This document shows positions 1-6,270 of a stretch of DNA of 6,270 nt, one piece after another. The DNA is from Nitrososphaeraceae archaeon. GTDB lineage: Archaea > Thermoproteota > Nitrososphaeria > Nitrososphaerales > Nitrososphaeraceae. Positions within the stretch are counted from its first letter, which is position 1. Every line of letters starts with the position of its first letter. The notes beneath the pieces are model-generated. The model had not been told where the DNA came from. It did not search any database and worked only from the letters and a program-made list of their open reading frames with translations. The stretch lies in NCBI GenBank assembly GCA_021155845.1, contig JAJNBK010000023.1, positions 1 to 6,270 of the forward strand. Direction: 5' to 3'. The position numbers and the translations under genes were made by a program.

Positions 1-966
1 AAGCTTTATGCTAGCATAATTTTTGAATATATTAACATAAAATGGCATCTCACGGATAAGATCAATTATGCCGCGACCGTAAATTAGATCTACCATATAA
101 GTGACAATCTAGTAAAGCAATGGTTATAAATAAAGTTGTATTAGAGGTTATTACTTACTTTATTTCTGTACACACATGTCATAATATCTCCTTTATTAGA
201 GTGTAATTATGCAGTAACATTGACAAGATTTGATGATACTGATTGAAATGTATACAATTTAAAATAATGAAATATTATAAAGACAATAATCACTCCTTAA
301 GGTTTTTTGTATTATTGTATTGCATTTTTTATTAATTCATAGATTGTAATATAGATGCTTGATGAATTATTTCATTTATAGTCTTGTTGCTCTAAATAGG
401 TCATATGACGATTTCATACTCATGGAGGGAGAGAGTATCGATCAGTATATCTCATATGAGGTATTTTTGATAATATCTGATATTCATTGTTTCAATTTAG
501 CTACATTTTTACCTCTGATTTACTGTTAATATATTATACCCTTGAAAACTGGTTATGATTAAAATGCAGCTGTATGATAAATTCATTAATCCAGTCATTC
601 TTGCTATCTATTCTTGTAGATATAATGTTTATGTATTATACATTCAGACACTGTCTGATCCAAAGTTTTTTTGTGCAATTACGTTCTCTTAATTAGGAAC
701 TTCTTTTTGGTATTTACTGAATATTCAATTTGCTAGCCTATAGGGCATAGCTAATCAAAGTAACCTAAATTGAACTACTTGAAAATAAAATGTTTGGATA
801 TGAGAATTCAGAAGCGTTAAATTAGTAGAAGTCATTGAAACAAAATCTATGAAACAATAAAAGAAACAGAATGGAATCTTTTCTTTATTGTTGTAATCCA
901 TAGATAGGTAGATAATAATATTTTATATTGGAATGAAAATACAATACTTTAATAAAATACTTATTA
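1..966. other. AT-rich stretch without a recognisable gene
   Basis: I read both strands and found no convincing coding region, tRNA or repeat array. The longest clean candidate I translated is a 35-codon plus-strand ORF at 422-529, with no upstream TATA box at the right distance and no recognisable protein character. The part just below 966 lies downstream of the minus-strand ligase gene and is rich in T on that strand, so transcription of that gene could end there, but there is no clear hairpin. The sequence begins with a HindIII site (AAGCTT), which could be chance or a clone end. Confidence 0.55.
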
Positions 967-2219
967 TTATTTTATAGGTTCATTATTTTTTGTTCTCTGC
1001 CATATATCATTAATAACTTCTACAATAGTCTGTTCAACAGAACCATTGAACTTTTTGTCCCATAATTTAACTACATACTCTCCAGGAGTACTTTTATTTT
1101 CTAGGCGGCTGTCTAGAATATTAAGAAATTGCGCTTTAAGTCCTAATTCAGACAGACCTTTACGTGCAAAATCAAGTTGACTTCTTATTGTTTCTAAAAT
1201 ATTAAAATACGTTTGAGCATTATATCCCGATCGTATTGCAGCTAATCTATCTTCTCTTAATACAGCAAGCGGCCGCAACTGCCTTTCTTCATTTATAGCC
1301 CTGTATAAATATCCAATAAAAAATTCTATCAGTGCCATCAATGCTTTCGAAGTAGGCTGTACTGACATAATTCTCATTTCAACACGATAAAATTCAGAAT
1401 TTAAGCGAATTCGCACATCATCATGACGTTCTTTTTCAAGTTCAAAATAATCTTTGGCAATGTTTGACTGTCGGGAAATAATATAATCTATATAATCGTC
1501 AATATCGTCAAGGTACTTTGGGATAGCAGGAAAGCCTGAATTTTGTTGTTCAGACTGATCATATAAATGAATTCTTGGTTCATGAAGTGAATATATCTTG
1601 CCTCCAAGAAGTCGACTATTTGCGCCAAGTACAATTGTCGATGGTATTAAATTTAAAATGTGATTGAACATTTGTGCTGTATGAACTGGATTTTGAGCTT
1701 GCAAATGAAGGTGAAAGCCTTGAATAGCTGTTGCAACATGTAATGCCTTGAGTTTTTGACCATCAATTTCAACATCGGGGATTTTACTCTGCCATCGCGC
1801 TAGTTGATTATATCTTGGTTTATCGTGATCAATCCATCCTTAAAAATTAGTGGAGAGGGATTACCTCCAAGAAAGACAGGAATGACATCATTATTATTAT
1901 TTCTCCATACTTTCTGAACTGATTTATCAAGATATTCAATAAATTCTTCAATTTCAGTATTGAGATCTAAAAGCCTATCCATTGGTGTTGGTAATGTTTT
2001 ATATTCAAACTGACAAACACCATATTCATAATCAACTTTATGTTTGGTTCCTTCGAGTTCTTTGATTAACGGATCCGCATTGACTGGTATACCATTATCG
2101 TCAAGCAAACATGCTTCAATTTCAACTCCAACTCGAAATGTCTCGTCATATCTCTCAGAATCATGGTGTATTCTTGTCTTCATTTCTTTTGCCTGTTTAG
2201 CAATGGAAGAATGATTCAA
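967..2219 (-). pseudogene. GCS2-family glutamate-cysteine ligase / carboxylate-amine ligase, split by one frameshift
   Basis: The product resembles the GCS2 family, whose members join an amino acid to the gamma-carboxylate of glutamate using ATP; the exact substrate here is unknown. The upstream part (2219-1800) holds GVEIE (residues 31-35, the acidic metal-binding strand) and CQFEYKTLP (69-77). The downstream part, which is open up to 1839, holds the GFHLHLQ histidine motif (168-174), ANSRLLGGK (200-208) and YRVEMRIMSVQPT (278-290). Together they cover the family from end to end. Adding one base near 1820 gives one 417-residue protein reading LITIKPRYNQLARW across the join. The first frame otherwise stops at 1800-1802, and the second frame has a stop at 1840-1842. 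The start is taken as TTG at 2219 because a TATA box lies about 30 bases upstream; ATG at 2183 is the alternative. The fault may be a read error in an A run or an early inactivation, since nothing else in the gene is damaged. Confidence 0.85.
1819..1821 (-). other. Likely one-base deletion site in the ligase gene
   Basis: On the minus strand the codons ACG ATA AAC CAA run into a stop 15 bases later. The conserved continuation needs ATA AAA CCA AGA TAT. The mismatch is exactly one missing A in the AAA run (TTT on the plus strand). Restoring it makes the span 2219-967 exactly 418 codons including the stop. Confidence 0.7.
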
Positions 2220-2245
2220 CTCAATAGGAGACTAACGGTCTTTAA

Positions 2246-2255
2246 CTTATAAATT
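2246..2255 (-). promoter_or_regulatory. TATA box of the ligase gene
   Basis: Read on the minus strand this is AATTTATAAG, a good archaeal TATA box. Initiation about 26 bases downstream would fall near 2224, five bases before the TTG at 2219. That implies a nearly leaderless mRNA, consistent with the lack of a Shine-Dalgarno site. Confidence 0.5.
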
Positions 2256-2590
2256 ACATCTCCTTCTCTACTATATGGTCCTTCTCCTCCTCCTGAGCTT
2301 TTTATACTTATTTCTTTTTTTAAACCATTTTACTACAGCATCCTAGAGATTTATATCCATAGTTACAATTCCCGTAGCCCGTTTCAAGAGCAATATATGT
2401 TTTAGATCATTTGATATTAGCAGATATTATTAGTATCAGAAAATAAATAATCTAACTAGTCTAAAATGTTAAGAAATCTGGAATGAGGGATTAAGACTTT
2501 CTAACTTTCATTGTAATAGAAGAGTTTAACAAGGCAAGGCATTATAACACATATAGGATTTCATCACATCTGCACATACTGCATTAAGTA

Positions 2591-2600
2591 CGTATATTAA
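2591..2600 (+). promoter_or_regulatory. TATA box of the membrane protein gene
   Basis: The sequence CGTATATTAA is centred about 26 bases before the ATG at 2622, so transcription should begin at or beside the start codon. The transcript would be leaderless, as is usual in this group of archaea. Confidence 0.5.
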
Positions 2601-2621
2601 ACTGATTGGCAAACTTCTACT

Positions 2622-3062
2622 ATGGATAAAGTAGCAATTTCTATGATTTTATTGATTGTATCTTTAATATTGCTGGTGATTTATGGCGCAGATGTATTGA
2701 CAGCTTCAATTAACTCGCCTGCCGGACTACGGGGAAAAGGTTTCTTACCGTTTGAAGAAGAGATTCGTGGAGGAGCATTAGGAGGAGTAGCAGTAATAAT
2801 GTCTATAGTAGGTTTTATAATAGGTAGGAAAGAACCTTCAAAGATGATATCGTCATTACTTTTTATCAATGGAGGATTGATAATTGTAGGTATAATCATA
2901 ACTGTTGCTGTTGCAAGTCTTTCTTCTGAAGATACTGTAGGTATGGAACGCACAGCCGGCTTCACTATACTACTTGGTGCCATTTTGATTGGACTTGGAG
3001 TATGGAAAGCTATGGATGATAAAAAAATCGTGTCAAGTAAAAAAGAATCATCTTCAGTTTGA
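2622..3062 (+). CDS. Four-helix integral membrane protein, function unknown
   Basis: An intact 146-residue protein that I cannot assign to a named family. Four hydrophobic segments are visible: residues 4-26, about 50-68, 78-100 and 111-128. Between the first two is a conserved-looking loop with SPAGLRGKGFLPFEEEIRGG (32-51), whose proline, glycine and acidic residues are the best candidate for a functional site. The helices are glycine-rich (GGALGGV, GGLIIVG, GAILIGLG), suggesting tight helix packing. The tail is short, polar and lysine-rich (DDKKIVSSKKESSSV). The ATG is supported by the TATA box 26 bases upstream. The frame on the opposite strand over the same bases is a shadow, with no promoter and low-complexity serine/proline content. 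The gene stands alone: the next sequence downstream is a pseudogene on the other strand. Confidence 0.85.
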   Translation: MDKVAISMILLIVSLILLVIYGADVLTASINSPAGLRGKGFLPFEEEIRGGALGGVAVIMSIVGFIIGRKEPSKMISSLLFINGGLIIVGIIITVAVASLSSEDTVGMERTAGFTILLGAILIGLGVWKAMDDKKIVSSKKESSSV

Positions 3063-3129
3063 TGACTTTTCCAATGAAAGGTAACAGCATTCATGAAGAT
3101 TAGACTTGAGCAAGGTCATGTCTTTTAGA

Positions 3130-3691
3130 TTATAATAATGCCATTGGAATCAAGTATGGAAGATATATGTGTACTTTGGCTGGATAATCTTTGCCTACAT
3201 TAACAGCCGGTTCTCCACATTCAAAACCATGATCTATAATCAAGTCATAATCTGCATTAGCATAATCCCCAAAGTAGACTCATATCTTGAATTGCAACAT
3301 TATCTACAAAGTCAATCTCGTGACCTTATTTAGTTTTTATTGGTTGTGAGGTATTATACGTGAATACATCACGACCTTCAACCAATAAATAAATAATTCA
3401 GTTGTAATGCTATTTTTAAATGTTTAGTGTCCGCTGACAATAATCTGATCTAATAGTGCTGTTTCTGTAACAACAGCATGGACAGCAAGTTGGAAAGACT
3501 GACCATATCTGCTTTTTCTCTTTGGGATAGTAATCCATTCATATAATTCTGCTGTTGCAAGTTTAACTGATTGCTAGATTGCAATAGCGGCTGGCTCTTC
3601 TTGCTCATTTTCTTCTTTGTTCAACTTCTGTTTAGTCTACGTCGTCCTCCTGTTCCTTCTCTTCCTTACTTTCCTCTGTTAATAGTGGCAT
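3130..3691 (-). pseudogene. Decayed gene, unrecognised, about 187 codons
   Basis: Coding-like segments follow one another on the minus strand in shifting frames. They begin with ATG at 3691, giving MPLLTEESKEEKEQEDDVD then a stop (3632). Next is KEENEQEEPAAIAI, a stop, and LATAELYEWITIPKRKSRYG on to TALLDQIIVSGH and a stop at 3424. A change of frame gives LKIALQLNYLFI. Then comes VEGRDVFTYNTSQPIKTK, a stop, and GHEIDFVDNVAIQDMS. A last shift gives YFGDYANADYDLIIDHGFEC, followed by GEPAVNVGKDYPAKVHIYLP and a stop at 3130-3132. The original protein seems to have had a highly acidic N-terminus, a basic middle and a beta-rich C-terminal half. I do not recognise the family. It is head-to-head with the radical SAM pseudogene starting about 30 bases away, so the two may once have shared a promoter region and decayed together. 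The order and complementary fit of the segments are the evidence; the middle part is least certain. Confidence 0.5.
3336..3389. repeat. 54-base hairpin (nested inverted repeat)
   Basis: The outer arms TTTATTGGTTG (3336-3346) and CAACCAATAAA (3379-3389) are perfectly complementary over 11 bases. Inside them AGGT (3349-3352) pairs with ACCT (3374-3377), and CGTGA (3359-3363) pairs with TCACG (3369-3373) around a five-base loop, ATACA. In all, 20 base pairs form with two small bulges. Neither strand has a T tract directly after it, so it is not a standard terminator. It lies within the minus-strand pseudogene, where the reading frame also changes. Confidence 0.5.
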
Positions 3692-3723
3692 TATTAATAA
3701 TAGCATTGTACAATAGGTAAATA

Positions 3724-4889
3724 ATGCATTGTAAATTTAACCAGACTATCCTATCCAACCTACTTCTTTATACAATCTTAATTGTAAATATTGCTGTATT
3801 TCTAACAGAAAAGATTCTTTTTTGATGTCTAAAAAGACATTAGAAGCAATAATTATTTCAAAAACTATTAGAAGTTCTATCATTGCAAAAGATTTGAATT
3901 CCTTTGACACCCAGGAGAACCACTTTTAGCTGGAATTGACTTTTATCAAAATGCAATAAAGTTAATAGACAAATACAATAGTGGTACAAAAAATGTAATA
4001 AACATAATTCAAACAAATGCCGTATTGATAACTGATGAATAGTGCAAGTTTTTTTGTTAAAAATAATTTCAATATAGGAGTGAGTATTGACTGCCCATAG
4101 TTCCTTCACAATCTAGAGAAAAACTGGCAAACAGGGGATTTCGTTTAAACAATGACAGGGATAAACCTGTTGCAAAAATTATAAAATACACCAGGGGGCA
4201 TTATCTGTACTTAACAATGCATTGAATTTCCTAAAGAGCTATTCAATTTCTTTTACGGAAATAACTTTCAATGGGTTGGTTTCAACATTGGGGAAAATGA
4301 GGATGCAAATAAGAATTCATCACTGAGCAATCTAAAAGTGAATTTGCAAATGTTAAAAACAAGTACCAAAGATTTATTTCATCATTCTATGATTTATGGC
4401 GAGACTATCATAAAAGTATAGAAATTCGAGAATTCTCCGACCTCTTCAAGATCATAAACTCTAAATTCACAGATCAAGATTATTATAGGACATCTGACGA
4501 AACAAAGGATTTAGCAATAATTACCATTCAGAAAAATGGTGACATTATCACAAATTCGCCAGACTTTGCAGGAGGAATAAGCCAGGAGTATGAGAATTTT
4601 GTAGTGCTGCGAAATATTAACTCAATAGAAAAATTGAAGACATACTAAAAATAATGTATACAAACAACTTCAAACTGACACAACAGAAGGAATACATAAT
4701 TGTGCTAGAACTTATATTTTGAGCTATGCGGAGGAGGTTTTTATCAAACAAGTATTATGAACAGACTCATTAAAAAACACTGAAACTACTTCGTATATAT
4801 TGCATGGCCAGATTTTATCATCTGTTGTTTTAGAAAAATTAAGAATAGAGACTGAAACTAAGGCTATTGATAACATCTCAAAAAAATAA
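3724..4889 (+). pseudogene. Decayed radical SAM/SPASM peptide maturase, GrrM-like (cyclophane-forming type)
   Basis: Enzymes of this family use a 4Fe-4S cluster and S-adenosylmethionine to crosslink side chains in a ribosomal peptide. Remnants appear in the correct order. IQPTSLYNLNCKYCC (3753-3797) is the CxxxCxxC loop, with its first Cys now Tyr. MSKKTLEAI (3825) follows. FEFL*HPGEPLLAG (3893-3934) is the WHxGEPL motif, its Trp turned to TGA. Then INIIQTNAVLITDE*CKFF, GVSIDCP*FLH, PKELFNFFYGNNFQWVGFNI, SSL, NGDIITNSPDFAGGISQEYE, NCART (4698-4712), YFELCGGGFYQTS (4715-4753) and SLKNTETTSYILHGQILSSV up to the stop at 4887-4889. The span of about 388 codons suits the family. In-frame stops lie at 3905, 4040, 4098, 4146, 4182 and 4212; frame changes occur near 3885, 4055, 4323, 4632, 4668, 4713 and 4765. 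The start is uncertain: ATG at 3724 needs another small shift. The gene is certainly dead. Confidence 0.85.
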
Positions 4890-4915
4890 ATAAAAGATTA
4901 TTTTTAGGTATATTT

Positions 4916-4939
4916 AAAAAAATATAGATTTTGAAATCT
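4916..4939 (-). terminator. Possible terminator of the exported-protein gene
   Basis: On the minus strand, about 20 bases after the stop codon at 4958, a 6-bp inverted repeat (AGATTT CA AAATCT, 4939-4926) is followed within four bases by seven T residues (4922-4916). T-rich tracts end transcription in archaea; the short loop makes the hairpin itself weak. Confidence 0.35.
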
Positions 4940-4957
4940 GTCTATTTCAATATTGTT

Positions 4958-5605
4958 TTATCCTGCTATAACATCCTCTGCGGATTCAATGTCAGTAACA
5001 CAAACTGCCTCTATCTTGTCACCATCAAATTTCGGATCAAGTTTGAACGATACTACATCTTGTACATCAGTTCCAGCTTTGAATTTTATATCCTCACCTA
5101 ATTCTATATCGTGTTTGTCAGTTCCAGGTCTGTCTACATTGGTACCCTCAAACTTTAAAGGAACATTTTCTAGCAATGCTTTCCTCTTTTCTATGTTTAC
5201 TTCTCCAGGTGATTCATACGTTATTTTCTCTATTTTTGGATCATCACCACATTCTTCTGAATTGTCATCTAATGCAACAAAGTGATTGTGAAAAATGGGA
5301 TCGTCTGCATCATCTTGTTCTTTGCTATCTAATACTCCTGCATGGCTAGTTGTTACTATCACTGCATCTAGACCTTTGTCTGTTATTATCGCATATCCAA
5401 ATGCTCCCTCTTCACCGTTTGTAGGAATAAGTTCATGTGTCCTAATTTGTGCGTCTAATTGATGATCATCTACTTCTACCACTGCTTTCCTTATGTTCAA
5501 AAAACCTTCTAATGTATCGGCTATGACCGGTGCTGACGTTAGAATAGTAGTGGCTAATACTGCCAATAGTCCCAATAGGAATATAGGTATTTTCTCCTTC
5601 ATCAT
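4958..5605 (-). CDS. Exported acidic protein, function unknown
   Basis: An intact 215-residue protein. The N-terminus MMKEKIPIFLLGLLAVLATT and the following small residues form a classic signal peptide, with likely cleavage after PVIA (about residue 29), so it is exported. The mature part is acidic and lacks further membrane helices. It contains two cysteines only, in EECGDDP and EAVCVTD, which could form one disulfide, and a histidine cluster (FHNHF) next to an acidic run (KEQDDADDP) that could bind metal; both are inferences. I recognise no domain. ATG at 5605 is chosen over the second ATG (5602) because a TATA box is centred about 25 bases upstream, giving a leaderless transcript. The plus-strand frame over the same bases is a serine/threonine-rich shadow. 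The gene is convergent with the radical SAM pseudogene and divergent from the next small exported protein gene. Confidence 0.85.
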   Translation of the reverse strand: MMKEKIPIFLLGLLAVLATTILTSAPVIADTLEGFLNIRKAVVEVDDHQLDAQIRTHELIPTNGEEGAFGYAIITDKGLDAVIVTTSHAGVLDSKEQDDADDPIFHNHFVALDDNSEECGDDPKIEKITYESPGEVNIEKRKALLENVPLKFEGTNVDRPGTDKHDIELGEDIKFKAGTDVQDVVSFKLDPKFDGDKIEAVCVTDIESAEDVIAG

Positions 5606-5623
5606 TAGGTAAATTCTTATATA

Positions 5624-5635
5624 GTATTTATAAGC
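5624..5635 (-). promoter_or_regulatory. TATA box of the exported-protein gene
   Basis: The minus strand reads GCTTATAAATAC, with the purine-rich AAAAAAAGGAGA just upstream in the place of a BRE element. Distance to the ATG at 5605 is about 25 bases, as expected for a leaderless mRNA. Confidence 0.55.
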
Positions 5636-5761
5636 ATCTCCTTTTTTTATTGAATTATTTACTAAACTCCTTATATACTGTTATTTTCTACAATTTTATT
5701 CTCTTATAGCGTAATAAACGTTAAAGACTTGATGATACTAGTTGCCAATGATTTAGGAATC

Positions 5762-5772
5762 CTTTATTATAT
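5762..5772 (+). promoter_or_regulatory. Probable TATA box of the small exported protein gene
   Basis: CTTTATTATAT lies about 26 bases before the ATG at 5794. This supports 5794 as the true beginning of translation, rather than the GTG at 5849, which has no promoter or ribosome binding site at a suitable distance. Confidence 0.35.
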
Positions 5773-5793
5773 CCATCCATGAGCATAAAGAGA

Positions 5794-5848
5794 ATGATTT
5801 CAGTAAGTAAATTTTTCAAAGAAATCATTAGGCCTAGGTGTCCTTACA
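5794..5848 (+). other. Displaced N-terminal coding segment (signal peptide start)
   Basis: ATG at 5794 begins MISVSKF in frame with 5779 but out of frame with the downstream gene. At the run of five T (5812-5816), taking out one T joins it to FSKKSLGLGVLTVAIAGMAL, a normal signal peptide with a lysine-rich start and hydrophobic core. Without the correction the downstream frame has no start until GTG at 5849, in the middle of the hydrophobic core. A homopolymer read error or a real one-base insertion would explain this. Confidence 0.55.
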
Positions 5849-6145
5849 GTGGCAATAGCAGGAATGGCATTGGGTACCACCACTGATACAATGCTGAGTA
5901 ATAATATTAACAATATAGAGGTATATGCACAACAACAAACAACACAAACTTCAGTACAACACAATGCTAAAGGACATCAATCCCACCAAGTAGTAAATCT
6001 ACAAAATACTACGAAGAGCATAATATACAGCAGAACCGTTACTTTCAATTTATCTAAACCTGTAGATATCATAGCATATGATGATATAACAGGACAGACT
6101 AATACTAATGCTACTGTCCAAGCCTTGGCAGCATTATATAGTTAA
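5849..6145 (+). CDS. Small exported protein, function unknown (N-terminus probably frameshifted)
   Basis: The open frame from GTG encodes 98 residues. It opens with the second half of a signal peptide (VAIAGMALGTTTDTM), and the likely cleavage site is after EVYA (near residue 27). The mature part starts with a Gln/Thr-rich stretch (QQQTTQTSVQ) and continues with HNAKGHQSHQVVNL, then alternating residues typical of beta strands (SIIYSRTVTFNLSKPVDIIA). No cysteine is present. I do not know the family. It may also be shortened at the C-terminus, because the beta-rich part ends abruptly at QALAALYS; I could not confirm this. With the upstream segment joined, the protein would be about 117 residues. 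It is transcribed away from the other exported-protein gene with about 190 bases between them. Confidence 0.65.
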   Translation: MAIAGMALGTTTDTMLSNNINNIEVYAQQQTTQTSVQHNAKGHQSHQVVNLQNTTKSIIYSRTVTFNLSKPVDIIAYDDITGQTNTNATVQALAALYS

Positions 6146-6270
6146 ATAGTTACATTCAGATGAAAATGAACATAAACACACTCACTCTTGTTTAATACTC
6201 AATTTCATTTAATTTATAGATATAGCACCAATCAACAACATAAAATATACAAATTAGTTTTTAAGCAGCA

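Larger units (their letters stand above)
2220..2621. other. Divergent promoter region with no gene seen
   Basis: This 400-base spacer lies between two divergently transcribed genes and carries a TATA-like box at each end. I found no tRNA, conserved RNA or coding remnant in it. A purine-rich patch on the minus strand (around 2260-2295, GGAGAAGGA-like) lies upstream of the ligase TATA box and could be a regulator site or only composition. Confidence 0.45.

Noticed and set aside
229..240. TTGATGATACT found both near 230 and near 5730
   Set aside because: An 11-base match in AT-rich sequence with no matching flanks; likely chance.
422..529. 35-codon plus-strand ORF beginning MEGESIDQYI
   Set aside because: Too short, no promoter at the usual distance, no recognisable feature; such frames occur by chance in AT-rich DNA.
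2681..3094. Minus-strand frame of 137 codons
   Set aside because: It lies opposite the membrane protein gene, is rich in Ser/Pro/Ile in the way shadow frames are, and has no TATA box. The plus-strand frame has clear helices and a promoter.
3858..4109. Minus-strand frame of 83 codons with many Leu, Cys and His
   Set aside because: It is antisense to the radical SAM remnants (HPGEPLLAG to GVSID), which explain the sequence better.
4088..4219. Plus-strand open stretch reading SREKLANRGFRLNNDRDKPV
   Set aside because: At first it looked like a small separate gene, but the overlapping frame continues the radical SAM remnant (GVSIDCP, FLHNLEKNWQTGDF, TMTGINLLQKL) and fits the family order.
4953..5285. 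Plus-strand frame of 110 codons rich in Ser and Thr
   Set aside because: Shadow of the exported acidic protein; its composition mirrors the Asp/Glu-rich codons of the real gene.
1..6270. CRISPR array, tRNA or rRNA gene, insertion sequence
   Set aside because: I saw no regularly spaced repeats, no cloverleaf-type sequence with a T-arm consensus, and no transposase motif or paired terminal repeats on either strand.

Overview
The window is AT-rich (roughly one third G+C by eye). It has long spacers, A/T-rich TATA-like boxes about 25 bases upstream of start codons, almost no Shine-Dalgarno sites, and small exported or membrane proteins with no obvious bacterial relatives. This suggests an archaeon. 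The base composition and protein style fit the ammonia-oxidising Nitrososphaeria, perhaps a Nitrosocosmicus-like genome; that placement is inference, because no rRNA or amo gene is present.

Layout: 1-966 is AT-rich and appears gene-free. 967-2219 (minus) is a GCS2-type glutamate-cysteine ligase / carboxylate-amine ligase, complete except for one missing base near 1819-1821 that splits it into two frames. 2220-2621 is a divergent promoter region. 2622-3062 (plus) is an intact four-helix membrane protein. 3130-4889 is a gene graveyard with two head-to-head pseudogenes. The one on the minus strand (3130-3691) is unrecognised. The one on the plus strand (about 3724-4889) is clearly a wrecked radical SAM/SPASM peptide maturase of the cyclophane-forming GrrM-like type. 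A strong 54-base hairpin sits inside the minus-strand pseudogene. 4958-5605 (minus) is an intact exported acidic protein of unknown function. 5849-6145 (plus) is a second small exported protein, whose signal-peptide start lies in another frame upstream.

No single working pathway joins the live genes. The main result is that neither strand of the apparently empty 1.8 kb centre is random: both carry decayed coding sequence, including the remains of a peptide-modifying (RiPP-type) enzyme with at least six in-frame stops and about seven frameshifts. The two otherwise healthy genes with one frameshift each both break at a short A/T homopolymer. That may be a sequencing artefact and should be kept apart from the true decay in the centre.
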